Shown here one piece after another: positions 22,660-33,391 of a stretch of DNA of 64,000 nt. The first letter of the stretch is position 1, and each line of letters opens with the position of its first letter. The stretch comes from Schizophyllum amplum (Eukaryota > Basidiomycota > Agaricomycetes > Agaricales > Schizophyllaceae): contig VDMD01000010.1 in NCBI GenBank assembly GCA_007026445.1, positions 310,001-374,000 of the forward strand, written 5' to 3'. The translations under genes were made by a program, and so were the position numbers. Under the pieces are notes generated by a model that was not told the DNA's origin, made no database searches, and was given only the letters and a program-made list of their open reading frames with translations.

Positions 22660-25366
22660 CTACATGTACGCCCGACCAACCCATTCGAGCTCAATACTCT
22701 TCATCTCCTGGAGGTCCAGAAGCTCCGGATGATTTACTCTGATGGACCACTGCGTGAACGGCGGTGGATCCATATGCTGTCCCATCTGTATGATGCTGTC
22801 GACCTCAATCCCGCCTTGGATTGCTTGACCCTGTGCATCCACTCGATACTTGAATTGCCGTTCCTGAAGCATGCTCGTGAAGCCGAGTACCGTGTCGTCG
22901 CGGCGGATGTCCGTATATACGCCCGAAGTGCGGACCGTGACCCAGATGAGGGCCGTATTGTCGGCTGAGAGGGCTTGCGGCTTGGGGACGAGACCGGTAA
23001 GGTAGACACGCATGCCGAATACGCGGAAGCAGCTGCCTCCAGTGAAGGGACCCGAGGGGAATGGCAGGACTTTGACAGCAGGGCTGGGGGCCAGCGCGAA
23101 GGTAGCCATGTAGTCCTTCTTCAGTGAGGCAACGACGCCGGGACCGATGCCATGGAAAGTCGGCTAGAGAGGAATATAGCGTCAGCATACCCTACACGCA
23201 GCGACCAGATATAGCAGTGCCGTACATCGTTGATATCACGCTTGAAGTGAACAGCTGTAAGACATGCGATGAGTCACATGACGAAAGAATAGCCAGCGAC
23301 TTACGAGATTTGTCGCTCGCAAATCCCTCCTCCCATTTCTCCACCTCTTGGACGAGCGTAGCCATATCCACCTTGTACTCCTCCATTCGCAACAAAGGGT
23401 TAAGCGATACTTTGCTATCGGTCAGCGTGTAGAACTTGAACGCCCAGACCAAGTTGCGAAGCTCGATGAGCGTGCTCGTCCGCATAGCATCGAGGCGGTC
23501 GTAGAAGAGAAGCCGCGCTGCGCTGAGCTGCGCCTTCTCGTCGGTGAACTCGTCGCGTAGCCTCTGCAGGCGGTCGAGATCCGTCTGCGCGAGATGAAGG
23601 GCAAGCCGGAGCTGGACGAACTCCTGCCCTGCCTTGACCGCCTGAGCGCTCGCCTGCGTCGTCAGCTTGCCGTCGATGGCGTGCTTGCGGAGCTCGAGCA
23701 GGTACGCGGATGCGCCGTTGATTTTCTCCGAGATCGCGAACGCCATCTGGTCCTCGATGTCGAGAGTCCACTTGTCCCAGGCGGCGACGCCGGCGAGAGC
23801 CTGGAGATCCTCGTTCCTCTCTGACGCGGGGAACGGCCGTAGTGTACCACCTGCCGTGCCCGTCGCATCGATGATGGCGGTCACGTTCGACACCGTCGTT
23901 TCGAGCAGCTTTGAGAGCGCTTGCACGACCTTGTCGATGGTCTCGAGGGTATTCTTGGTGATGACCTTCGTCACTTGACTGGCGGCCTCAGCCGCCCCAG
24001 CCACCGCTTTGATAGCCACCGCCGCTTCGGCGGGAGCAGCAGCAGCGGGCGCGGGATCTCCCACGCACATGGCCCCGATGGCGATAGCGAAAGCTGTGAA
24101 GACAAACACTTGAACATTACTTCGGACGAAAGGCATCAGAGTGCACGTACTGACGACCGCCGTGAGGATGTTCGCCACGGCTTTGATAGCCTGGTCCCTC
24201 TTCCACGCCTCGATGCCCAGCCTGAAGTCCATCGCCTTCTCTTGAAGCGTCAGCTGATGGCGCCTCATGTCGTTGCGCGCCGTGCGCAGCATGTCCTGGG
24301 CAGCGTCCCACTTCGACTTCGCATCGCCCGCGAGCTGCTGCTGCATGGTGACGGTGTTGCGCGCCTGTTTGAGCATGCTGTCCCAGGCCTTGAGCTGGTC
24401 GTCAACGCTAGCCTCGTTGTCCGTGAAGCGATCGTACTGCTGCTGGAAGGCGGATCCGGCATCGAGGACAGTGGACATGGTGTGCTTGTAGTACTCCAGT
24501 TTCAGGACGGGCGCGTAGCTGACGCCAGGCCCGGCCAGCTGAGACGCCCTGATCTGCTGCTGGAGCGCAGAGGCCTGCACGTTGAGGAGGGCGCAGTCGT
24601 ACGAAAGACATGTGACGCGAACGACGTGCCCGGTGATGCACAAAGCGATAGAGGGCTGGATCCAAAAGAGCGTTGAAGCGATACGCAGCTGAGTGGCGAG
24701 CAGCTTGGCTAGATTGCCGTCAGCGCGCAGGTCCTGTACGTCATATTTCTTCAGATACGTGACGGTGAGGTCGCCGTTGCTGCAGATGATGGACACGCCG
24801 ATGTTACCCGACGCAACACCGAGATCCAGCGCATGTGCGCCAGTCTGACCCGCGAGGCAGACGGTGACGGGCTGGTCTAGATATGTCGCCCAGAGCACGA
24901 CTTGAGCGTCCTCATCGGATGAAGGGACGAGCTCGAGAGTGACAGGCTGCTCGGAGGTGATCACCCTTGTATACAGGTTGATGGAAGCCATCTCGGGCAA
25001 CGACAGGGACACGCGGGTACCGGGGGAAAACGCCAGGATATCGGTGTAGGCGAACACGAAGTCCGCTTCATCTGTCTTCAATGCACCGAGGTCGGTGAAG
25101 ACATCATGCAGTATCAACTATGGAAACTTCAGCCATAGAACTTGGCGTACGAACGGCGCACATACGTTGGTCGCGGTCGAGGTGCGGTCGTTTTTTGCAG
25201 GGATCTTGCTCAATGGGATTGAGTTAGCCCAGTTCAGCCAGGCTTGCGGCGACGAGGGTACCGAGTCGGCCATATTTGCGGTAGACTGGATGAGTGAAAG
25301 CGACGACGAGGACAGCGATGTGGATGAGGAAGAGCGATCTTCATAAGACCCATACAACGAAGCCAT
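22660..25366 (-). CDS. Large alpha-helical pore-forming-toxin-like protein (Tc-toxin-A-like architecture), 829 aa
   Basis: Five exons (25166-25366, 24151-25117, 23305-24093, 23226-23254, 22660-23163) total 2490 nt, a multiple of three. Start is the ATG at 25364-25366. Regions: a Ser-rich N-terminus; a beta-rich domain (ILHDVFTDLG, ADFVFAYTDILAF, about residues 70-240); long coiled-coil helices (about 285-390 and 500-630) flanking a hydrophobic Ala/Gly hairpin (ILTAVVTFAIAIGAM, then an Ala/Pro-rich stretch); and a C-terminal beta domain (FRVFGMRVYLTGL, VTVRTSGVYTDI, PPPFTQWSIRVNHPELLDL, IELEWVGRAYM). The C-terminal pattern recalls, from memory, the TcB-binding end of bacterial Tc-toxin A subunits, and coiled coil plus membrane hairpin fits a pore-forming protein. 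No signal peptide. The 57-nt intron at 24094-24150 lies in the hairpin, has no in-frame stop and is 3n long. The gene is divergent from a second pore-former-like gene. Confidence 0.6.
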
Positions 25367-26534
25367 GGATGCGTCCTTGCTGACGTCTTGCTTGACGCTT
25401 GTTGCATTCGGGATTAGATGCGCGCCGGAACGAAGCAAGAAGGATATGGGGCGGGATGCAACTCAGTGCGCGCACCGTCCGGTTCCCGTGTGTCCCGGTC
25501 AGCGCTATGGAAAGCCTGTCATTCCAAGCGGCGCTCGCTGCTGTCGTAATATTATATTGAGGAGTCGATGGCTAGCTGACAGTTGACATGCAGAGAAGTA
25601 GGTCGGTCGTAAGAAGCTCCCGCGCGCACTGAAGATGCCCAACTGGCAACTTGAAGGATATATCATGATGACAGCATTATTGTCGGGCTTGCGTGAAGCG
25701 AGAGGTGTGAGATAATAATGCAGAGGTCAGAAGACAGTCAATATTGCTGGGCGCTTCGATTTGGCCCACGAAGGCAATGAGTGAAGATGAGAAGAAGTAA
25801 GTAATTCAAATGAGGCTTGTTCGGAGCTCCTGTTTATCCACGTGATAATTGTCACGCTTGCTTATTGTACGTATTGTCGCCTCCTCGTTCACTCAGGCTC
25901 GTGGCTTTGGCTTGTCACAGTCAAGCTGAGGACCTCAGATCAGATCTTGGTAACCCGGGCACATCATTGGACTTGGATGCGCGAGGGCTGTTCCCAACTT
26001 TACCGAGCATCTGCCACTGTCACGCGCAGTACAGCCTGCTCTTGAATAGTCTGGAGGGACTCCTTGGCGGCAGTTTCGTCTGAACCGGTGTCACTGTCAG
26101 CGTCTCGGTGGCCAGTTGTCCGGATGTACAACTTGAACACAAGTACAATAAAGGTGCGCTCCTGACTTCATCGTTTCATCATCTCAACATTGTCTGCTAC
26201 ACTCTCGTCGGCGAAGATTCAGACCCGTGCATGAACTCTGCCAACCAGTCTTCCGCCACCTTCGAGAAGCAGGATATTCCAACGTTCTGTCTGCCAGCGC
26301 ACCCCACATCTGACTGACGCGGCCTTGCGACTTCACGATGCTTGACATTGGCATGCGTCAGGAAAGGCGGTGGTGAGGTAATCGCGTCGACAAGGCGCCT
26401 CAACCTTCTTACATGAACATAGTCACCCATTGAACTGGCAGCGCGCTCGTTCTTAAAGATCGCAAGCCGCCTTCAAAGCATCGACCATCTCATTTGCTCT
26501 GCCCTTGCTCGTTACCCTTCGCTCTGACACCATC
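25367..26534. promoter_or_regulatory. Intergenic region between the two divergent toxin-like genes
   Basis: 1168 bp between divergent start codons. Open frames here are short and unconvincing. It must hold both promoters. No clear TATA box or operator repeat was picked out. Confidence 0.4.
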
Positions 26535-27946
26535 ATGTCTACTAAAACTCTCGACATGAGCCCGAAAGAGCTCGTCAACGATGACGGGAACTACATCCTT
26601 CAAAACCAGGATGTCTATGATCTCCTCAAGTACGTCTATTGCGGCGTCCTGCTTCCCGTCACGGAGGATGCGTACAAGGCGCGGCTGAACATCTCGGTCG
26701 ATGTCATGGACAAGCTCTCCGGCGTGATCTCCCCGCTCGTCAAGGCCTATGCTTCGGTGAGCGAGTGCCTTAGCATACTTTGGTAGTTCTGATGAAGGAC
26801 TCCAGACGCAAGACCACTGTCAGGCATTCAAGGATACCACGTACCCCACCATCGTCAGTCTGGCGAGCGATGTCTACCATTACGCCCAGAATGCCGGTGG
26901 TGATGCTAAAGACTCGTATTACGGTGCGTGCGGATCTGTATGACTACTCTTTGACGCCGTGGCTCATGCGAACTTCTAGGCAACATCTTCTCGAGTATCA
27001 GGGCCCTCGCCGACGCCACCACGCAGAAGGAGCAGGAAAAACTGACCGCGACCATCAACGGCCTTGTTGACGTGCAAGTGAGCGCGATCACGAAGCTTCA
27101 GAAGAGGTCTAAGCAGACCGTCGCCGATCTTCGCACATTCGAGGGGCAGACGAGGGGTGATCAGTCCATCATGAAGGAGCGCAGCAACGCGGTGGACGCC
27201 AAGCTCACTGAGCAGGTGGGCAGTCTCGACGACCTCGAGAACAAGCTGCAGCAGTACCGCGACGAACTCAAGAGCGACCAGGTGGCTTACGAGCACGGTC
27301 TGTCGCTCTCGCTCGACAATTCCGTGCACTCATCATTTTTGCAGACAAGATTGTCGCTTGCACCACGCCTACCTATGCGTGGCTTGGCCTTATTGGACTC
27401 ATCACCGCGTCTACCATCGCCGGCATCTACGGCAAGAAGGCCGTTAAGATGGCCAACCGCATTGACGAGGTCAACAAGCTCATCAAGGGTTACGAGGGCA
27501 AGATCAAGGACGAGACGGTCGTTCTTGCTGATCTCAAAGCCATTGACGTGCGTGCGAGCTTGACTTTTACATTCCGAACTGACCCTTCGTAGGCGGACCT
27601 GGGCAAGGTTCTCGCTCTGATCGACCCTACCATCGCCGTCATCGAGAAAATGATGGGTGTCTGGTCGGCCATCGCTGACGACTTGAACAACCTCAGGGAG
27701 ATGGTGAACACGGACGTTCGCACGGCTAATGCGCTATCAGTACCATCGTCGACAACAAGCTGACGAAGAAGTGGGATGCCCTCGCCAACAGCGGTGAGTC
27801 GTTTTGCGCAAAATGTGCCTCACGGTCGAATCTCATCATAACGTTTTCCAGTCGACAAGTATCGGAAGGCTGCCTTCGTCAAAGGACCGGAGCAGATATC
27901 GCTGGACGATCTGGCGAAGCAGCTTCGCAAGCAGGCGGCGAAGTGA
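26535..27946 (+). CDS. Alpha-helical pore-forming-toxin-like protein (XaxA/YaxA-like), about 385 aa, one frame break
   Basis: Six exons: 26535-26756, 26806-26923, 26980-27297, 27345-27547, 27593-27793 and 27852-27946, with clean GT-AG joins. The protein is almost all helix. An N-terminal bundle (LVNDDGNYILQNQDVYDLLK, SPLVKAYAS) is followed by a long charged coiled coil (about 120-240) and one hydrophobic hairpin (YAWLGLIGLITASTIAGIYG, about 250-270). A second long coiled coil and a Lys-rich C-terminus come next. This helix-hairpin-helix plan matches the alpha-xenorhabdolysin (XaxA/YaxA) family of alpha-pore formers, which I recall having fungal homologues. It lacks a signal peptide, as members of that family do. 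The exon total (1157 nt) is not a multiple of three. The frame changes in exon 5 between about 27715 and 27745, where no consensus intron fits, so this copy is either disrupted or mis-sequenced by one base. Confidence 0.6.
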
Positions 27947-28709
27947 TCTGCATTGTTTAGGCTGAAATATGCCTGACCATTCCCTTGCGCGTTTTGTCAT
28001 GTACTTGTAGAAACTGTGTCATTCACTCGTCCATAACCGTATACATTGAGCATCTTTATGGACTTGAGTTCGTCTCTCCTTCAGTCAGACCCAGGCGCGG
28101 CCCTTGACAGATTTTTCGGCACAGCTTCGCGCCAAGGCGGCGAAGATACGGTACTTGTCTTATGAAGCCAAACGTTCACTTGCATTGTTCTATTGAAGTT
28201 GTTGATGGTGATGTTGGTGATGTCTCCTATCCATCCAGCACTATAGTCATCCTTGCGTATGTATGAGTAGGTTTCTTGAACTGCAGCGGCGTCTCAAGAT
28301 GGATACTTCCGTTCAGGCTCAGCCTGAAACTGCATACATTACTTACAGACCAGTTCATGTTCCCCGCGTTGCAGCGCGGGTTGGCCTACGGGTGTCATCC
28401 TCCCTGAAAGACAGAAATACCAACATAGCACGTGCATGTCACTCATCGTTTACAGTAAGTATGGCCGGTCGGTTTGGGGCCAGTTTCAGCATTCAAACAT
28501 TGCAAGTTGCAATTCAACTCAGTACTCCGAAAGTTTCCTTGTGAATTATCACTCTTCGAAGTACCCGGATATTGACTAAGAGAATTCAACAAACTCTTAA
28601 CATATACCACTGATGTACATTGGCTAGGCCACTCGCCGTAGATATCGAAGCTTCCCCTCCATGCGAGGAACTCTGTGGTCATCTCCATTGCCCGTTGCGC
28701 TATTGCGCT
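27947..28709. other. Convergent intergenic region
   Basis: 3' flanks of two convergent genes. The open frame at 28263-28544 has no recognisable content and no splice partners. No gene seen. Confidence 0.4.
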
Positions 28710-29260
28710 TCACTCACTCCACGAGCTGAAGAAGCGCAACAACATCAGCTGCATAACGTATAACTTCTCTTCTCCGGACTGAGGCTGTCGTGCGATGTCA
28801 GTAAGTATCCTGAGGACATGACATATCCAGTGGCAAGCGCAAAGCTCGCTGGCTCTCCATCCACGATCCTACTGCCACATGCCCTCGAATCTGATCACAA
28901 GCGTCAAACCTACTCACCAACGACCCCACATCCGCAAACTGCTCCATACATTCGGGAGGCACGCCGAGGGCGCGAAAAAGCGGGCGGTATTCCTCGAGCG
29001 TGCGCGCGCGGCGGGCAGAGTGGTCCTTGTCCTCGTCGTCCTTGTTCCCCGAGCGGGTCGCGTGGTTAGACTGGTTCTTGCCCTGGTCGTCGGCGGTGGG
29101 GTTCTCGCCGCCATTGGACGTCGCGCTGTGGCCGTTTGCTGTGGCACCACCCGCCTGCGCCTTCTCGCGTCTATAAGCAGCCAGCCCCTCAACTACCAGA
29201 CGCCTCGTCTCCGTCAGGCGCTGGCGTGCAGTTTCTGCTCGATGACGGTGGGATGAAGGG
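28710..29260 (-). CDS. Uncharacterised small protein, broken reading frame near its start
   Basis: Two exons can be followed: about 29260-28918 and 28784-28710, with an intron of about 133 nt. The frame reads QRLTETRRLVVEGLAAYRRE, a Gly/Asn/Asp-rich charged linker, then RTLEEYRPLFRALGVPPECM and FADVGSL, and after the intron PQSGEEKLYVMQLMLLRFFS to a stop. Upstream, LHPTVIEQKLHA is the natural N-terminal continuation but lies one base out of frame at about 29225, and no intron explains it. The C-terminal helix pair is probably a structured interaction motif. No family recognised. The start codon cannot be set because of the break. Confidence 0.5.
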
Positions 29261-29269
29261 AGAGGCCAT

Positions 29270-30320
29270 GATGGTGGGTGTATGAGCTTCGCGGGAGGTT
29301 GAGGTGGGAGAGGAGGGGAGGGTTTGATAGAAAGTGCAGCTGCTTGCCGCAGCTTTTATAGGGTCTGGATGGCCACAAAGTCAGACTCATATTCCGATGC
29401 ATGGTCATGGCGCCGGATATGTTTATGAAATCAGGTCATCAAATGGACCTCAAAAATGGGAGGCCATCGACAACAATGGGATCCCCGGCTCGCGAACAAT
29501 GACCATGCCAGTGGCCACAAACTAGCCGGCATCAGTTCAGAGAAGATCGTAATGCGGCGTACGGAGAAGATCGTAATGCAGCCTACGGACAAAGGTACTC
29601 AGCGCTTTCGGCCCGTAATAAAAGACCCATTGGATGAGGCATAGACCAGCTCAACTCAGGCCGGCGGTTCTCATCAAGCCATTGCGGAGACACGGCCCAG
29701 GCAGTCGAGGCGTGCATCAACCCGGCCGGCATACGCATGATGCGGCATTGCACCAACATTGCACAAGTTCAGGTGAGTTCAAGAAGAACACAAACGGAGC
29801 AGCTGAGGCGAAGTGGGATCTAGTCGTCGAGGGCCGAATGGGAAGTCAGGTTGAGGGCGGGCGACGTCATCGAATACTTGCGCACGCAGGTTGTTCGGCG
29901 AAAGCCGAAAAGACCAACATGTCACGTGAGACTGGTAGAGACAAGTACAAAGGCAAAACTCCTATAGTCACACAACTGCCAGGCTTGACACCCTACCACA
30001 GCTCTACCACCTCTCACGATTTATCTTCGACTTCTATCATTACGGGGGTATCGGCACACAGTGGGGAACAATCGAGGAGTATTACAAACAAGGCGTACGC
30101 GCATCGGCACAGAAGAACTCGCGCGCATGAAGTGCATCGGCGCGAAAAGATGTATCGTAAGGTATCATAAAAGTTCGGGTCGTAGAGAAGGTTTGTGGCG
30201 GAAAATAGAAGGCAGGTGTAGGTAGCGGGAAATAGAGTGGTAGATGAAGCGCCCGAGAACGTAACTGAAAAGGGTTGGAGGCGTGGCACAGGTGGCGAAA
30301 GCTGCTACATCAAATCCAGC
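29270..30320. other. Intergenic with a short direct repeat
   Basis: No gene supported. At 29539-29590 the sequence GAGAAGATCGTAATGC occurs twice, each followed by a near-copy of GGCGTACG, a roughly 26-bp direct repeat. The plus-strand frame 29634-30170 has random composition. Confidence 0.4.
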
Positions 30321-31854
30321 TCAAGCGCTCCGCCTAAACCGCTTCCAGAAGGGCGCCCTCGCGGTGTTCGTCTCCGTCATCGGGTACGACGTCGCCGTCG
30401 ACATCCGCTGCCGGCGGCGGCCGAAGCACACCGTGCAGCCGCCAGGAGCAGGAGCACGAAGGCGACGAGAGTGAGATAGAAACCTAAGAGGAGGGTTAGC
30501 ATTGAGTCCAGAGATAACCCGAGCTGGAAACCAGAAAATCTCGGACTGCGACCCCAGGCCTACGACGCACGAGAGCCTAAGTAGGACCCGGAGTAGGACC
30601 TGGACTAGGGCCCAGTAAGATCCAGGAAATCCCGGACGGTGGCCACGAAGAAACCCACACCACACAGAAAAATCACTCACCCGGCCCCGGCTTTCCACTC
30701 CCATCCACACTGGGCAACTTATCCGCTTGGTGCTTCACATACACGAAGAGCGCGATGTCAATGGCGAACGCGACGAGCGTCAGCAGCGCGGCGAGGAAGG
30801 AGAGCAGCGACGCGACGAGCGAGACGGCGATGTGGAGCGAGAAGGAGCAGAGGAGGGCGAGGAAGGTGATGCCGGTGGCTGTGGAGAGGGCATGTTAGCG
30901 CAGGGGTCAGCAAGTCGCGGAGGGTGGGGGAGGGGAGGTTGGCGTGGTTCAAGGATATGTTCGGTTGCTGAAGCGCAGTGAACCACCTCTGAGATGCCAG
31001 CTACCAGAGCTCTGGGAGAAGCGACGATCAATCTGCTACTAGAGCAGCCCTCCAGAAACCCCTGAACCGCCAAAGCTATTCCAAGCCCACTGCGCGTCAT
31101 GGGAACTGAGGCGTATCATCCTTCTTTTTTCACGCCTTTGACGTAATTCAGGACTACAAGGTCCCATTCACGCCTTCGAGATCCAATCCACGCGTCCAGA
31201 CCATGCCGACAACTACGAGCCTGGGACTCACCAATGGGGTGCACGACAAGCCCGCGCGTCCACGAGGGACCGATGACGACGTTGACGTCCTGGTCTGGAT
31301 CTTCGAAGCCGACCGAGTACGCGGGGCCTGAACGGAGGAATTAGTGGGGAGTGGTGAGAAAGCGATACTTAGATGGGGAAAGCGGTGAAACGGCGTGAAG
31401 AGAGACAACATGAAGGGTGAGCAAGTGAGGAATGCACGACTTACCAGCTTTGAGGCATGTTTTCGTGCCATCGTCCGCGTACACACATGAAGCCCTGTAC
31501 AATGTTCAACACGCATTGTTCGCGCGATGACGCGTAAGTAACGTACCATACACCAAACTAATGTCGGCAGAGCATTTTTGATGAGGACGTTAAGCGGGTT
31601 CGAGGGCAAGCGAGCAGAGCAGAGTGGTACGATGAGGGCAGAAAGGTTAGCGACTCATAGACGTGGCCATCGATCACGACTACGCACCCGGACTTCACGC
31701 GCAGCATTCACACCCCCCACATGGGCGTCCGTCTTGAACGTCGCGCGCGCGACATCGAGCGCCGTGAGGTACGGTAGTGAGATGGAGACGAGGAAGTTGA
31801 GGACGAGCGCGGCGAAGAGGAAGAGATCCCCGGGATGCAGAAGGCGCGGGACAT
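30321..31854 (-). CDS. PalI/Rim9-like membrane protein (SUR7/PalI family), frame-broken
   Basis: Four-helix plasma-membrane protein of the SUR7/PalI family, which assists the PalH/Rim21 pH sensor. Pieces in order: start (ATG 31852-31854) MSRAFCIPG; first helix LFLFAALVLNFLVSISLPYL with TALDVARATF; an extracellular exon with ADISLVYG, then SCVYADDGTKTCLKAG (Cys pair); YSVGFEDPDQDVNVVIGPSW and TRGLVVHPIG; helices two and three (FLALLCSFSLHIAVSLVASL, FLAALLTLVAFAIDIALFVY, VKHQADKLPSV); and the fourth helix FYLTLVAFVLLLLAA with a cytoplasmic CTVCFGRRRQRMS ... PFWKRFRRSA end. The frame shifts by one base at about 31834 (a GGGG run) and again at about 30417 in helix four. Either the gene is decaying or these are sequencing indels. 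It is divergent from the ubiquitin-like gene at 32049, 194 bp away. Confidence 0.75.
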
Positions 31855-32048
31855 GGCTGGCGTGGCGGAAAGGAGGAGGAGGAGGAGGAGGATGGTGGTC
31901 GTTCAGGCAAGAAGGACGCGCGGCGACAGATGTCAAGCTCACTCCACGGAAACGCGTGATGTTGGCACGCGATCGCCATCATCGCTTTGCCGTTCGCGTA
32001 CGCGCGCGTGGCACACGCGCCTGACACACGCCCCATTCTCCGCAAACG

Positions 32049-32722
32049 ATGGTGCAGCTCTCTGATGAGGAGCGTGCCCTGCTCGACGCCCTCGTCGTTG
32101 AGAAGGCGAGCAGAAGCTCCAGCAGTACATCGATCAAGTGAGTAAATACTACCAAAGCAGGAGTAACCACTGACGCTCTGCAGACATTCAGACCAACCCT
32201 GATCGCCGCGCGCAATCTATGCCAGCCAATGCACACGCTTGGATTAACGTCAATGCCTACATTGACTGGCTCATTGCGGACTGTCAATTATCAACCGCCA
32301 CCACCCCATCCACACCCTCGACCGTCCTGAGGAACCACGCGGGCCCCTCGCGCACATCTACATCCCAGAGCGTGCACACCCCATCAACCGCTCCCGGCGC
32401 CCTGCTACACTCCAGATCCTCCACTCTTCAAGGACTTCGACGCCCAATACGAACACCACAGATACCTCCCTCCTCCGACCACCCGTTCTACGACGTCCAC
32501 ATTCAAGCCCTCGCAGGCGGTCAGTCCACCTTCTCCGTCACCCCTCAGACCACCGTCAACCAACTCAAGGTCATGATCTATGACCGCCAGGGCATCTACC
32601 CTGACCGTCAACGGCTCATTCTGTGGGGCCGACAGCTTGAAGACGGGCGAACGATGGCCGACTGCGACATAGTGCCCGGCAGCAGCACGCTGCATCTAGT
32701 GGAGCGGCTAAGAGGCAACTAG
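32049..32722 (+). pseudogene. Ubiquitin-like-domain gene, tandem paralogue 1, frame-broken
   Basis: Starts MVQLSDEERALLDALVVEK, aligns with the N-terminus of the next gene, and has an intron at the same place (donor after about 32139, acceptor CTGCAG at 32183). Exon 2 carries [11 protein letters not shown], then [17 protein letters not shown], a Pro/Ser/Thr linker, and a ubiquitin fold from [17 protein letters not shown] through [20 protein letters not shown] to [10 protein letters not shown] and the stop. The Ub fold ends almost like ubiquitin itself (LHLVLRLRGG), but the final Gly is Asn, so normal conjugation is unlikely. At least two one-base frame breaks (about 32105 and 32215) interrupt it. 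It lacks the C-terminal domain of its paralogue, so it is either a truncated duplicate or mis-sequenced. Confidence 0.6.
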
Positions 32723-33391
32723 TCAAGCGGCTGGGTTGCTGAGTGACGTGGTATGTGGCAGTGAGATGGGATGCGATGCGACGGATGGGTGCAGAATGGG
32801 TGGTTGCAGGCGCGCGTCACGTGGAACACGTGACTAATACCCCCGCAGCCGGCCGGCTTGGGCCTTGAGAGTGGCACCCATGGACACTGCAGACTCCAGT
32901 ACTGATCGAGCACTGTGCTCTCTCTTGCTTTCTGTTTATCTTCTTCTTGCTGGCTCTTCTAGGCCTCTAATCCATCAGGTGCTCTCTCTACAAAGCCCAG
33001 CCTACATAGGTGTGCTCCATCTTCGCGCGAGTATAACTTCAACACCACCACGCGCTGCCCGATGCTCTAGGTTCTTGATCCCCAAAGTCAGCCCCTTCTC
33101 ACAGGTCAACGGCCCGACAGGCCTATTCGTCAAGCGTACTTACTCTGCCAGCTGATCTCGTGGGTGAAGGTCGCGACCGCCTGGGAACTTGGAAGCACTG
33201 AACGCCGTGGCCGCACAATCGCCCTACTACATATAACATCTCGTGACACTATGTTTGGCGAATGCTAGGAAGCTTTGGTCGACGTTGGGATGGTTTGGCT
33301 GTGCCGTCTGCGTCGTGTCTCCGCCTTACTAACCAGGCCAGTCAAAGCCACATCGACCTTGAGCCTCATCTTCCTGTCAATCGAAATCAAG

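Noticed and set aside
25367..25438. Upstream extension of the large toxin-like protein
   Set aside because: The extension would start at TTG, not ATG. The ATG at 25364-25366 is the first real start and makes the exon sum a multiple of three.
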